Shown: positions 1 through 8,173, numbered from the stretch's first letter. The stretch is 17,216 nucleotides of DNA from an uncultured Chryseolinea sp. (GCA_946478915.1 CAMLER010000021.1:1-17216); one strand, 5' to 3'. A program made the numbers and translations. Notes: a model not told the origin generated them from the sequence alone.

Positions 1-514
1 AGATACCCAAGGCGTCGATGCATTGATCGGGTCCATGGAATCGACATACAAATCTCACTATCCTGGTAATGTCTTCGAATGGCAATTCCTGGATGATCGT
101 CTGGCACAGGTCTATATCAATGAAAAGTTCGGGCGCAATCAAATTCTCCTTTTCACCATATTGGCAATCGGAATTGCATGCCTCGGTCTTATCGCGATTA
201 TGAACCATAACATAATCGAAAGGACAAAAGAATTAGGTATAAGAAAAATATTGGGTGCAAAAAGCCTGCAGATCGGGAAGTTGTTAATCCATTCAACTTT
301 GGTGCAACTTTCTGTGGCATTTTTCATAAGCATTCCCGCAGCGTTTTACCTGGCCCAACAATATCTCCAGAAATATGCTGAACGAATTTCCCTCGAATGG
401 TGGTACTTTCTCATGCCGGCCGGATTGCTGGCTGCTATCATGATTTTTACCATTAGCGGTATGGTGATAAGAGCTGTTCGAACTAATCCTGTTGAGTCCT
501 TACGATACGAATAG
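1..514 (+). CDS. ABC transporter permease, FtsX/MacB-like, C-terminal part (5' end outside the window)
   Basis: The reading frame is open from the window edge (first full codon at base 2) to TAG at 512-514, so this is the last ~170 residues of a longer protein. The visible part has the C-terminal layout of FtsX-family permeases: a membrane helix (around QILLFTILAIGIACLGLIAI), the cytoplasmic coupling segment with ERTKELGIRKILGAK, two further hydrophobic helices, and the usual ending NPVESLRYE. These permeases work with a MacB/LolD-type ATPase to move lipoproteins, peptides or drugs, or to transmit mechanical force; the substrate cannot be told from this fragment. In Bacteroidetes such permeases often sit next to an NtrC-type regulator and histidine kinase, which is the arrangement here. 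A TTG at 23 could be called as a start, but the frame continues upstream without a stop, so the gene is truncated by the window and not short. Confidence 0.9.
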   Translation, partial: DTQGVDALIGSMESTYKSHYPGNVFEWQFLDDRLAQVYINEKFGRNQILLFTILAIGIACLGLIAIMNHNIIERTKELGIRKILGAKSLQIGKLLIHSTLVQLSVAFFISIPAAFYLAQQYLQKYAERISLEWWYFLMPAGLLAAIMIFTISGMVIRAVRTNPVESLRYE

Positions 515-612
515 ACTGTCACGACGTCCAATCCTTATGCCGATAATCAATTCTGAGGGGCCTATTGTATAAAACTTCAATGTTGAAAAATTTGTAAATT
601 CAGAGTCTAAAC

Positions 613-1983
613 ATGAGAAAATATCCTGCTCGAATTTTGATCGTGGACGATGATGAGCACGTGCTGCTCACCTCAAAAATGATTCTGAAAAACTATTTTG
701 AAAATGTCGAAACACTGACATCGCCGAAAACTTTAGAGTCAACTTTAAAGCAGCATGACATCGATGTCATCGTTCTTGATATGAACTTCAAAGCCGGTGT
801 GACAACCGGAAACGAAGGTATTTTTTGGATGAACCGCATACAACAACTCTCGCCCCACACGCAGGTAGTTATGCAAACCGCATATAGCGACATCGAGCTG
901 GCCGTTAAATCCATAAAAGAAGGTGCCGTTGATTTTCTTCCAAAACCCTGGGATAAGGAAAAATTGGTGGCGACTATCATAAACGCCTACCAGCAGTCCT
1001 GTTCACGAAAGGAAAACCGCGATCTCAAGTCTCAGCAAAAGGCACTGCAGCACCACCTTAATCAAAATCAGCCATTCATTGCAACGTCGCCGGTAATGCA
1101 ATCCGTTCTTTATACAGTTGAACAGGTTGCATCGACGGGTGCTAACATATTGATACTCGGTGAAAACGGAACGGGAAAAGAAGTAGTAGCACGTGAAATA
1201 CACAATCGATCCAACCGGGCAGACGAACCTTTTATTTCGGTTGACCTTGGCGCGATCCCCACTACCCTTTTTGAATCCGAAATGTTTGGCCATGAAAAAG
1301 GAGCCTTCACCGATGCAAAAGAATCTCGCATTGGCAAATTTGAACTGGCAAATCGTGGAACGCTTTTTCTTGATGAGATCGCTAACCTCGCGATAGATCT
1401 ACAAATGAAACTGTTGTCCGTCATTCAAACCAGGTCTGTGAGCAAGGTGGGTTCTAATAAAACAATTAATCTTGACCTTCGTATTATTTGCGCTACGAAT
1501 GCACCTATTAATGAGTTGGTGGCAACAGGCAAATTTCGTCACGACCTGTTCTATAGAATTAAAACGGTAGAGATTAAGCTGCCGTCGTTGCGTGAACGAA
1601 AAGAAGATATTCCTCTATTGGTAACGCATTTTTTGGAAGAGTTTTCCAGGCGATACGGAAGAACCCTGGAATTGGACCGGTTGGTGATGCCTACACTTGA
1701 GCGGTATCGATGGCCAGGCAACATCAGGGAACTTCAACATTCGGTTGAGCGTGCGGTAATATTGTGCCGCGATCATTTATTGACTGTCAACGACTTTCAC
1801 CTCGGTAGTCAGGTGGAAAATAACGAGATAGATAGCATCACATTTAATTTGTCTGATGTTGAGCGAAACACAATTAAGCAAGTGCTTAAGAAATGGAACG
1901 GTAATCTTACGCGGGCTGCGGAGGAGCTTGGTATTGGGAGAACCACATTGTACAGAAAAATTGAAGCGTACGGACTTAATTAA
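613..1983 (+). CDS. Sigma-54-dependent response regulator, NtrC family
   Basis: 456 residues in three domains. The receiver (about 1-125) has acidic pocket D12/D13, phosphoacceptor D56, T89 and K111. The AAA+ domain (about 150-385) has Walker A GENGTGKE at 183-190, the sigma-54 contact loop as GAFTDA at 230-235, and Walker B LFLDEI at 251-256. A Fis-type helix-turn-helix lies at about 431-452. The family binds enhancer DNA and uses ATP to open promoters held by sigma-54 RNA polymerase; phosphorylation by the kinase encoded 41 bases downstream is the likely switch. The canonical loop is GAFTGA; the D variant is, from memory, common in Bacteroidetes homologues, so I do not take it as inactivation. 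The ABC permease just upstream is a plausible member of the same functional unit, but no sigma-54 promoter was recognised. ATG start at 613 places the receiver correctly. Confidence 0.95.
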   Translation: MRKYPARILIVDDDEHVLLTSKMILKNYFENVETLTSPKTLESTLKQHDIDVIVLDMNFKAGVTTGNEGIFWMNRIQQLSPHTQVVMQTAYSDIELAVKSIKEGAVDFLPKPWDKEKLVATIINAYQQSCSRKENRDLKSQQKALQHHLNQNQPFIATSPVMQSVLYTVEQVASTGANILILGENGTGKEVVAREIHNRSNRADEPFISVDLGAIPTTLFESEMFGHEKGAFTDAKESRIGKFELANRGTLFLDEIANLAIDLQMKLLSVIQTRSVSKVGSNKTINLDLRIICATNAPINELVATGKFRHDLFYRIKTVEIKLPSLRERKEDIPLLVTHFLEEFSRRYGRTLELDRLVMPTLERYRWPGNIRELQHSVERAVILCRDHLLTVNDFHLGSQVENNEIDSITFNLSDVERNTIKQVLKKWNGNLTRAAEELGIGRTTLYRKIEAYGLN

Positions 1984-2024
1984 TTATTCATCCACCAAAA
2001 ATAATAAATGCGAAACGTTGCACC

Positions 2025-3386
2025 TTGAGCTTCGCCCCTACCATAAGATCCTTTCGTGCAAAAGTTGCTGTGCGACTGGCTGTTATTTGTCTTCTGGGTT
2101 CCCTTACCGTCTACCTCTTCTTTCACTCGGCTTATTGGATGTCTGGTATCTGGACCGCAGTTGCGACGGCTGCCCTGTTCTACGAGTGTATTAGATTCGT
2201 GAGTCATTCCGAGAACAAGCTTACCAGCTTTCTGCAATCATTGAGACAAAACGATTTCTCGCTTACATTCCCCGAAAAAGTTAAGTCATCAGATTTTCTT
2301 CTTCACAACGCTTTCAACCAGCTGAATGATATTTTTAAAAACCTGCGTTCGGAAAAAGAATCACAACATCAAATGCTACAAGTGATCGTTGAGCATGCAG
2401 CCGTACCGTTGATATGTTTTGAAGAAAAAAATGACGAAGTATATCTGATCAACAATGCTGCAAAAAGACTGTTTCAAATTCCTTTTCTACAAAAAATCGA
2501 TGGGCTTTGGAGAGTAGACAGAAATCTGCCTGCCTTTGTCAAGGAAGTTCACGATGGCGACAAGGCGTCATTCAAAATTACGATAAATAATAAGTCTGTT
2601 TTCCTGTCCGTCACATCAAGGCATTTAATCTTCCATGAAAAAAATTTAAAGCTGATCGCACTGACGGATGTTAGCACTGAACTGGCTGCCAAAGAAGCAG
2701 AGGCGTGGCAAAAACTTCTTCGGGTGCTGACACATGAGATTTCAAACTCCGCCATACCGCTCTCCACTCTGTCATCTTACGTATGTGAAATCGTACAAAA
2801 ATCAGAACAGGAAAATCGTAGGCTAACAGCAGAGGAACGCGCCGACGTCTTAGATAGTCTGAACACAATCGAAAAGCGAAGCCTGTCGTTAAAAGCGTTC
2901 GTGACGAATTTTAAGAGCGTTAATCAAATAGCTGACCCTACTACTTCAACCATATTAATTGACGAAATCCTCGATGAAGTTATGCGACTGTTTGCTCAGG
3001 AATTTGCCAAAGAAAAGATTTTGATTGAAAAAAAGAAATTTGGACAAACCGTAATTGCAGATAAGAATCTAACGATACAGGTTCTTATCAACATCGTTAA
3101 GAATGCCATCGAGTCTATGTCGAATTTTAAAGAAGGAAAAATTATTAAAATTGAAGCCCATAAAGATGGTAATCGATTCGTTGATCTGAAAATTTCAGAT
3201 ACCGGATGTGGAATAGCCCCGGAGGATATCGACCAAATATTTGTTCCTTTCTATTCTACAAAAAGAAGTGGTTGTGGCATCGGCCTAAGCGTTTGTCAGC
3301 AAATCATGCAAAAACAAAAGGGAAATATTACGGTACAATCGACCTTGGGTCGCGGCAGTGTTTTTACACTGAGTTTTATTTGCTAA
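2025..3386 (+). CDS. PAS-domain sensor histidine kinase (partner of the NtrC-type regulator)
   Basis: About 453 residues. Two hydrophobic helices (about 14-31 and 34-54) form a tight hairpin with almost nothing outside the membrane. They are followed by a linker, a PAS-like domain (about 112-225), a HisKA dimerisation helix with phosphoacceptor H237 in HEISNS, and a HATPase_c domain with N-box N360, G1 box D392 (DTGCGIAPED), an F-box (VPFYSTK) and a G2 box (GCGIGLSVC). The E-x-x-N pattern right after H237 fits kinases that also act as phosphatases. With no periplasmic domain, the signal is probably sensed in the membrane or cytoplasm. It follows the response regulator by 41 bases, same strand, and is the obvious cognate kinase. 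The start is uncertain: no ATG lies in frame before the first helix. TTG at 2025 keeps both helices; the ATG at 2008 is in another frame and stops after six codons. Confidence 0.92.
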   Translation: MSFAPTIRSFRAKVAVRLAVICLLGSLTVYLFFHSAYWMSGIWTAVATAALFYECIRFVSHSENKLTSFLQSLRQNDFSLTFPEKVKSSDFLLHNAFNQLNDIFKNLRSEKESQHQMLQVIVEHAAVPLICFEEKNDEVYLINNAAKRLFQIPFLQKIDGLWRVDRNLPAFVKEVHDGDKASFKITINNKSVFLSVTSRHLIFHEKNLKLIALTDVSTELAAKEAEAWQKLLRVLTHEISNSAIPLSTLSSYVCEIVQKSEQENRRLTAEERADVLDSLNTIEKRSLSLKAFVTNFKSVNQIADPTTSTILIDEILDEVMRLFAQEFAKEKILIEKKKFGQTVIADKNLTIQVLINIVKNAIESMSNFKEGKIIKIEAHKDGNRFVDLKISDTGCGIAPEDIDQIFVPFYSTKRSGCGIGLSVCQQIMQKQKGNITVQSTLGRGSVFTLSFIC

Positions 3387-3446
3387 TGAGACTACCTCTT
3401 CTGATATAGGTTAGAAAATCCTGGTAGCAGTACAGCTAGGGCAAGG

Positions 3447-4211
3447 TTACAGTATAGCCTCCGTTGTCTCCGCCTTTGATATCCAGAAATTGCCATAGCC
3501 CTCACCAATTTGGATTGTGAGAATTTGCAACGCCAGCATTTCAAGAATCGCGAGAAAATTAAAGATCACCCCCATACGGGTTGGGTATGCGTCAACCAGG
3601 TCGTTGAAAGAAAGGGTCGGTTTTTTACTCAATTCTTCGATCAAAAATTTCTTCTGGGCTTCCACTGTGTAAGGATACTGAATGACCTGGTGAACCGGCT
3701 TGTTTTTCTCGGCCTCCTGGCGCTTCAACACTTTTTCGAACACCGACATCAATTTGAAGATCGTTACATCCTGAAGTTCGGCTTCCACGTTCGTGCTCTC
3801 AGCCAGCGCTCTCAGCTCCTTCATGATATTGCCACGCTTTTCCTTGAACAGCTCTGTCTCTTCAAGATTCTGAAAACTTTCAATGACAGATTTATACTTC
3901 TTATACTCCAGCAAATGGCGAACAAGCTCCTCGCGAGGATCGATCTCATTTCCCTGCTCATCCAACTGCGGCCTGGGCAAAAGCATTTTTGATTTGATAC
4001 GCATCAGTGTTGCCGCCACAAGAATAAATTCGCTCGCCACCTCCACATCCAACCGCTCCATGTGATGGATATAATCCAGAAAATCACCCGTTATCTTAGA
4101 AATGGGTATGTCATAAATGTCAAGCTCGTCGCGTTCAATGAAAAATAGCAGCAGATCGAAAGGACCTTCAAATAGTGGCAGCTTTACCTCAAAATTCTCG
4201 TGCGTCGTCAT
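3447..4211 (-). CDS. scpA: Segregation and condensation protein A (ScpA, kleisin)
   Basis: 254 residues. The N-terminus has the ScpA signature (PLFEGPFDLLLFFIERDELD, then DIPISKIT), followed by the helical region EVASEFILVAATLMRIKSKMLLPRP and a C-terminal winged-helix segment (about 190-250). ScpA is the kleisin that bridges Smc heads, with ScpB, in the bacterial condensin that organises and segregates the chromosome. I chose ATG at 4211 because the protein then begins MTTHENFEVKLPLFEGP, like its relatives; a GTG three codons upstream (4220) would add MAC. scpB, often adjacent in Firmicutes, is not in this window. The gene is convergent with the kinase (60-base gap with no clear terminator) and divergent from dxs. 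Confidence 0.95.
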   Translation of the reverse strand: MTTHENFEVKLPLFEGPFDLLLFFIERDELDIYDIPISKITGDFLDYIHHMERLDVEVASEFILVAATLMRIKSKMLLPRPQLDEQGNEIDPREELVRHLLEYKKYKSVIESFQNLEETELFKEKRGNIMKELRALAESTNVEAELQDVTIFKLMSVFEKVLKRQEAEKNKPVHQVIQYPYTVEAQKKFLIEELSKKPTLSFNDLVDAYPTRMGVIFNFLAILEMLALQILTIQIGEGYGNFWISKAETTEAIL

Positions 4212-4267
4212 ACAGGCCACAAATTTATTTATAATCCCGTAAAAAATGCCGACGTCTTGGAAATAAC

Positions 4268-4275
4268 TACCTTTG
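4268..4275 (+). promoter_or_regulatory. Candidate Bacteroidetes-type -7 box upstream of dxs
   Basis: TACCTTTG matches the TAnnTTTG -7 consensus known for Bacteroidetes sigma-ABfr promoters, about 72 bases before the dxs ATG in the scpA/dxs divergent gap (4212-4347). No convincing -33 TTTG is present at the expected distance (the region reads ATGCCG), so this is a motif match only. Confidence 0.3.
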
Positions 4276-4347
4276 TCGCTTATTTAATGTTCAATAGGCG
4301 TTGAAACACTCGATTCAAAAGCCTGTTATATTTCTAATGAGGGATAC

Positions 4348-6276
4348 ATGCTTATAACTCCGGGAAAACTTTTAGCTAGTGTCAGCAGCCCGGCAGACAT
4401 CAGAAAGCTTGACCAGGCCGAGCTGGTTCAGTTGTGTGACGAACTACGTCACTTCATTATTGATAACGTATCGGTCTACGGGGGCCATTTTGGAGCCAGC
4501 TTAGGTGTCGTAGAACTCACCGTCGCTTTACACGCCGTGTTTAACACGCCATACGACCAATTGGTCTGGGACGTAGGGCACCAGGCATACGGCCATAAGA
4601 TTCTGACAGGCAGACGAGATGAGTTCCATACGAACCGCGTCTACAAAGGGTTATCCGGCTTCCCCAAACGCAGCGAAAGCGAATATGACACATTCGGCGT
4701 TGGTCACTCATCTACCTCCATTTCGGCAGCATTAGGCATGGCATCCGCTTCAAAATACCTGCAGATTGAAGACAAACAACATATTGCCGTAATAGGCGAC
4801 GGGGCGATGACCGGGGGAATAGCGTTTGAAGGGCTGAACCATGCCGGGGTATCGGATACGAATATTCTGATCATACTCAATGACAATTGCATGTCGATAG
4901 ACCCGAACGTCGGGGCTTTGAAAGACTATCTGACTGACATCACCACGAGCAAGACCTATAACAAGCTGAAAGATGAGGCGTGGAATATGCTGGGCAAGCT
5001 TTCAATGTTTGGGAAGAGCGCCCAGGAAATCGTCTCAAAGGTCGAGAGCGGTATCAAGGCTACCTTGCTTAGCCAGAGTAATCTTTTTGAGTCGCTTAAC
5101 CTCCGATATTTTGGTCCGGTTGATGGTCATGACGTTACCCATCTGGTAACCGTTTTAAATGACCTGAAAAGCATCAAGGGTCCAAAAATTTTGCACTGTA
5201 TTACCACAAAGGGAAAGGGATATGGACCGGCCGAAAAAGGCAATGCAACGACATGGCACGCGCCAGGGACATTTGACAAGATATCGGGTGAGATTTATAA
5301 GAAAGTCTATGAGAATCCTCAGGCGCCCCGTTACCAGGATGTTTTCGGTCATACTTTAGTGGAATTGGCGAAATCAAACCCCAAAATCATGGGGATTCCG
5401 CCAGCAATGCCTTCCGGATCGTCGATGAACATTATGATGAAGGAGATGCCTGACCGGGCATTTGATGTAGGTATTGCAGAGCAACACGCGGTTACATTCT
5501 CTGCAGGATTGGCGACTCAGGGGCTTATTCCCTTCTGCAATATTTACAGCACGTTCATGCAACGAGCCTACGATCAGGTGATCCATGACGTATGCATTCA
5601 AAATCTCCCGGTAAATTTTTGTCTTGACCGGGCAGGATTCGCCGGTGCGGATGGGCCTACACATCATGGTGCCTATGATTTGGCTTATTTCAGATGTTTG
5701 CCCAATATCATTGTGTCTGCCCCGATGAATGAAAGGGAATTGCGCAATCTCATGTATACCGCTCAACTTCCGCGAACAGAAAAAGCATTTTCGATACGAT
5801 ACCCAAGGGGCCAGGGAGTAATGCCGGAGTGGCGCACACCGCTAGAGGAAGTAAAAGTCGGAACGGGGAGGATGCTGCGCGATGGCGAAGAGCTTGCAAT
5901 CCTCACAATAGGTCACATCGGTAATTACGCGACCTACGTATGCGAAAGACTTGCAAAACAAAACATCATGGTGGCACACTATGACATGCGTTTTGTCAAG
6001 CCATTGGACGAAAAATTGCTGCACCAGGTCTTCCTCAAATTTAAAAAGGTCATAACTGTCGAGGACGGTTGTGTCCAGGGTGGTTTCGGAAGCGCGATCC
6101 TCGAGTTCATGGCGGACCACCATTATTTTGCTGAAGTGAGAAGGTTGGGAATTCCGGATAAAGTGATCGAGCACGGAGAGCAAATTGAGCTGCACCACGA
6201 ATGCGGGTTCGACCCGGAAGGTATTGAACGGTCAGTTGTCGAAATGCTTGAATCCATTCCAAAATCCGTTTCATGA
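4348..6276 (+). CDS. dxs: 1-deoxy-D-xylulose-5-phosphate synthase
   Basis: 642 residues, near the family's usual ~620-640. DXS condenses pyruvate and glyceraldehyde 3-phosphate to DXP using thiamine diphosphate, the first and often limiting step of the MEP isoprenoid pathway; the product also feeds thiamine and pyridoxal synthesis. Visible evidence: the early YGGHFGASLGVVELTVALH and WDVGHQAYGHKILTGRRD segments with conserved histidines, the ThDP/Mg motif beginning GDGAMTGG at 150 and ending in NDN, the catalytic glutamate E378 in GIAEQHAVTFSAGLA, the DRAGFAGADGPTHHG segment, SIRYPRG, and a C-terminal transketolase domain. ATG at 4348 is preceded by GAGGGA at a suitable distance, one of the few good Shine-Dalgarno-like sites in the window. 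Its stop overlaps the start of the hydrolase gene by four bases, so the two are probably translated together. Confidence 0.98.
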   Translation: MLITPGKLLASVSSPADIRKLDQAELVQLCDELRHFIIDNVSVYGGHFGASLGVVELTVALHAVFNTPYDQLVWDVGHQAYGHKILTGRRDEFHTNRVYKGLSGFPKRSESEYDTFGVGHSSTSISAALGMASASKYLQIEDKQHIAVIGDGAMTGGIAFEGLNHAGVSDTNILIILNDNCMSIDPNVGALKDYLTDITTSKTYNKLKDEAWNMLGKLSMFGKSAQEIVSKVESGIKATLLSQSNLFESLNLRYFGPVDGHDVTHLVTVLNDLKSIKGPKILHCITTKGKGYGPAEKGNATTWHAPGTFDKISGEIYKKVYENPQAPRYQDVFGHTLVELAKSNPKIMGIPPAMPSGSSMNIMMKEMPDRAFDVGIAEQHAVTFSAGLATQGLIPFCNIYSTFMQRAYDQVIHDVCIQNLPVNFCLDRAGFAGADGPTHHGAYDLAYFRCLPNIIVSAPMNERELRNLMYTAQLPRTEKAFSIRYPRGQGVMPEWRTPLEEVKVGTGRMLRDGEELAILTIGHIGNYATYVCERLAKQNIMVAHYDMRFVKPLDEKLLHQVFLKFKKVITVEDGCVQGGFGSAILEFMADHHYFAEVRRLGIPDKVIEHGEQIELHHECGFDPEGIERSVVEMLESIPKSVS

Positions 6277-7037
6277 ATTCTGTTTTCTCCCGGGAGAAAG
6301 GCTCAGGAAAACCACTTCTGTTAATTCATGGGTTCCCGTTTCATCAAGGTCTTTGGGACGGATATTCTGACCGATTTGCTGACCAGTTTCGCGTTATAAC
6401 GGTAGATCTACCCGGCTTCGGACGAAGTCCACTTTTGAAGACTCCCTTCTCTATTGATGATGTAGCCGAAACGTTGCTTCGTTTCTTAGTTGATAAAAGT
6501 TTGCAAGATGTTGTTATCGTCGGACACTCCTTAGGTGGATACGTTGCGCTGTCAATGGTTCAAAGGAATCCGGAATTATTTGGTGGTTTAGTTCTCTTCC
6601 ATTCCACTGCCTACGGTGACAGCGATGACAAGAAGCAATCACGGATGAAAGTTGTCGACTTTGTGCGGAAGAATGGCGCATTGGCTTTTACTACCGGTTT
6701 CATTCCGCCACTCTTTGCCAATCCAAATGATCCAGCCGTAGAGAAGGTCAGAAACATTGCGAGTGAAGCGACGGCCGAAGCAGTTATAGCCTATTCCTTA
6801 GCCATGAAAGACCGTCATGAGCACCTCAAAACATTGGAAAGCTTTAAAAACCCTACGCTGTTTTTAGCAGGTAAGAATGACCCCGGAATACCTCCGGAAT
6901 CAATCGAAAAGCAAGCTGCACACTGTCAAAAACCCCAAATTCAAATTTTGGATGATGTAGCCCATATGGGCATGTTTGAGAAACCTGAAGCAACCGCCTC
7001 CGAAATCAAAGATTTCGTGTCTAAAACTCACACCTGA
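6273..7037 (+). CDS. Alpha/beta-hydrolase fold protein
   Basis: 254 residues with a clear alpha/beta-hydrolase plan: strand and oxyanion segment PLLLIHGFPFHQGLW near the N-terminus, DLPGFGRS, nucleophile elbow GHSLGG with S86, probable acid D203 in AGKNDPGIP, and catalytic H231 in VAHMGMFEKP. The triad appears complete, so an active serine hydrolase (esterase, lipase or C-C/ester bond hydrolase) is expected; the substrate cannot be deduced. No signal peptide, so cytoplasmic. The start ATG overlaps the dxs stop (ATGA, 6273-6276), which fixes the start and implies translational coupling. Whether the enzyme has any link to isoprenoid metabolism is unknown; co-transcription alone does not show it. 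No terminator hairpin follows. Confidence 0.93.
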   Translation: MNSVFSREKGSGKPLLLIHGFPFHQGLWDGYSDRFADQFRVITVDLPGFGRSPLLKTPFSIDDVAETLLRFLVDKSLQDVVIVGHSLGGYVALSMVQRNPELFGGLVLFHSTAYGDSDDKKQSRMKVVDFVRKNGALAFTTGFIPPLFANPNDPAVEKVRNIASEATAEAVIAYSLAMKDRHEHLKTLESFKNPTLFLAGKNDPGIPPESIEKQAAHCQKPQIQILDDVAHMGMFEKPEATASEIKDFVSKTHT

Positions 7038-7151
7038 ATTCATTTTCCTCCCTAGGTCTCTTTTGATTTTATCCCTATTTCATTGCTAAATTGTGCGTCT
7101 CTTTGGCAGAATTACTCCCTGCAGGAGCTAGGTTAAGTTAACGCAGAACTT

Positions 7152-7159
7152 TATATTTG
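7152..7159 (+). promoter_or_regulatory. Candidate Bacteroidetes-type -7 box upstream of the zinc-ribbon membrane protein
   Basis: TATATTTG fits TAnnTTTG and would give a 5' leader of about 20 bases before ATG 7187. Upstream at about the right spacing there is GGTTAAG, a poor -33 match. The gap 7038-7186 shows nothing else recognisable, so this box is the best promoter candidate in it. Confidence 0.35.
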
Positions 7160-7186
7160 TTACTAAGAATAAAACCAATCCGTAAT

Positions 7187-7936
7187 ATGGAAGATATTGC
7201 TACCCAAAACTATGATGCATGGAACTCAATGGCTAGAATGGTAGCCTTTGTTGCATGGGGCGTCTCATTTGCGATAGTGATGTATCACGTTGTCCGTTTA
7301 GCCTCCATGGGCGACGCAAAAGCAAAGTACGATTATATCAACAAGAGTGAGATCAAAACTTTGTGGGTTGCTTCTCTGGTATTGATAGTGGGGTGCTGCT
7401 TCTATGCAAATGCTAACATTGATAAATTGAGCACACTCTGGATTTTTGTTCGCGGATTTACAACATTCATGATGGGTACGATCTTCGCGCTCATTATTCA
7501 GAACATGTTGAAATTTTACTATCCATTCTTCATTGAAAAAAGATTAAAAGCGCTTCGCTATAAGCCACGGATTTCTCCAAAGACAGGCAAGCCAATGAAG
7601 TTGCTTGGAGAATCAGAAGAAGATGCTTACCTGGATGAAGGTATGCAGGCTGAAGAGCAAGTTTTCTCAATCGATTATGATGTATGGAAAGACGAAGAAA
7701 CAGGTTACGTAAAAATTGAACGTTACTCTGGTCATCTTCATGCATTGCAATGCCCTGAGTGTAATTATCAAACCTTTAAAGTTGTCCGCGAAGAAATTCT
7801 GAAAGTTCCTATCGGAACTGAAGAAGGTCAATTGTTGAAACACTTCCAGTGCGGGTACTGCGGTTATAAAGCAAAGAAAACTGTCACTTTACGCGTTTCT
7901 CAAAAGTTTGAAGAATCCTCTGCTGCTACAGCATAG
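7187..7936 (+). CDS. Unassigned membrane protein with three helices and a C-terminal zinc ribbon
   Basis: 249 residues from ATG 7187 (an in-frame TTG at 7157 would add ten residues and put the start inside the candidate promoter). Hydrophobic helices lie at about 16-38, 57-76 and 84-108. A charged acidic stretch follows (about 130-180, ESEEDAYLDEGMQAEEQ), then a four-cysteine ribbon: CPEC with C189/C192 and CGYC with C222/C225, spaced C-x2-C-x29-C-x2-C. This is the geometry of a structural zinc site. I do not recognise a named family. A membrane-anchored, cytoplasm-facing ribbon could bind nucleic acid or a partner protein, but that is inference. It has its own candidate promoter and a strong terminator directly after it, so it is probably a single-gene unit. 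Confidence 0.88.
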   Translation: MEDIATQNYDAWNSMARMVAFVAWGVSFAIVMYHVVRLASMGDAKAKYDYINKSEIKTLWVASLVLIVGCCFYANANIDKLSTLWIFVRGFTTFMMGTIFALIIQNMLKFYYPFFIEKRLKALRYKPRISPKTGKPMKLLGESEEDAYLDEGMQAEEQVFSIDYDVWKDEETGYVKIERYSGHLHALQCPECNYQTFKVVREEILKVPIGTEEGQLLKHFQCGYCGYKAKKTVTLRVSQKFEESSAATA

Positions 7937-7952
7937 AGTCTAACGTATTTTT

Positions 7953-7992
7953 AAAAAAGGCCCCTTTCATATAAGAGAAAGGGGCCTTTTTT
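7953..7992. terminator. Strong, probably bidirectional intrinsic terminator
   Basis: Perfect 16-base inverted arms (AAAAAAGGCCCCTTTC at 7953-7968 and its complement at 7977-7992) around the 8-base loop ATATAAGA. The A-run on one side and T-run on the other make it able to stop transcription from both strands. It ends the zinc-ribbon gene on + and could also stop minus-strand read-through from the 8174-8593 gene. Confidence 0.93.
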
Positions 7993-8008
7993 ATGTGCAT
8001 TTCTTAAA

Positions 8009-8052
8009 GGTAAGGGTGATCAGGTAAACGGTAATCAAGTAATCGGTGATCG
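8009..8052 (+). repeat. Three tandem 14-15 bp units, consensus GGTAATCGGTGATCA
   Basis: The contiguous units are GGTAAGGGTGATCA (8009-8022), GGTAAACGGTAATCA (8023-8037) and AGTAATCGGTGATCG (8038-8052). They lie in the 181-base gap between the terminator and the next gene's stop codon. No gene, tRNA or promoter was recognised in this gap. The units diverge by one to three bases from the consensus. Confidence 0.75.
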
Positions 8053-8157
8053 GTCGGCTTGAGGATGATTTGTACGTATGTAACACAGATCACCACTCTC
8101 AACTGAACAACGCACGAATGTTAATCGAGCCGAGCGGCCCGATAACTATCGCGCACT

Positions 8158-8172
8158 TGATCACCGATTACC
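8158..8172 (-). repeat. Inverted single copy of the GGTAATCGGTGATCA unit
   Basis: TGATCACCGATTACC is the exact reverse complement of the consensus derived from the three tandem units at 8009-8052. It stands directly after the stop codon of the minus-strand gene ending at 8174, so the region 8009-8172 is bounded by inverted copies. Confidence 0.7.
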
Positions 8173-8173
8173 T

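Noticed and set aside
23..514. Complete small membrane protein starting at TTG 23
   Set aside because: The frame is open to the window edge and the peptide is the C-terminal part of an FtsX-type permease.
3387..3446. Terminator between the convergent kinase and scpA genes
   Set aside because: No stem with a T-run is visible in these 60 bases.
3510..3992. 160-codon + frame opposite scpA
   Set aside because: It lies antisense to a well-conserved gene and its peptide has no family features; a shadow frame.
4212..4220. GTG start for scpA at 4220
   Set aside because: It adds only MAC; the ATG at 4211 gives the family-like N-terminus.
7993..8173. Insertion-sequence remnant bounded by the inverted 15-mers
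   Set aside because: No transposase fragment, no target-site duplication and only ~105 bases between the copies, so I list it only as a repeat.
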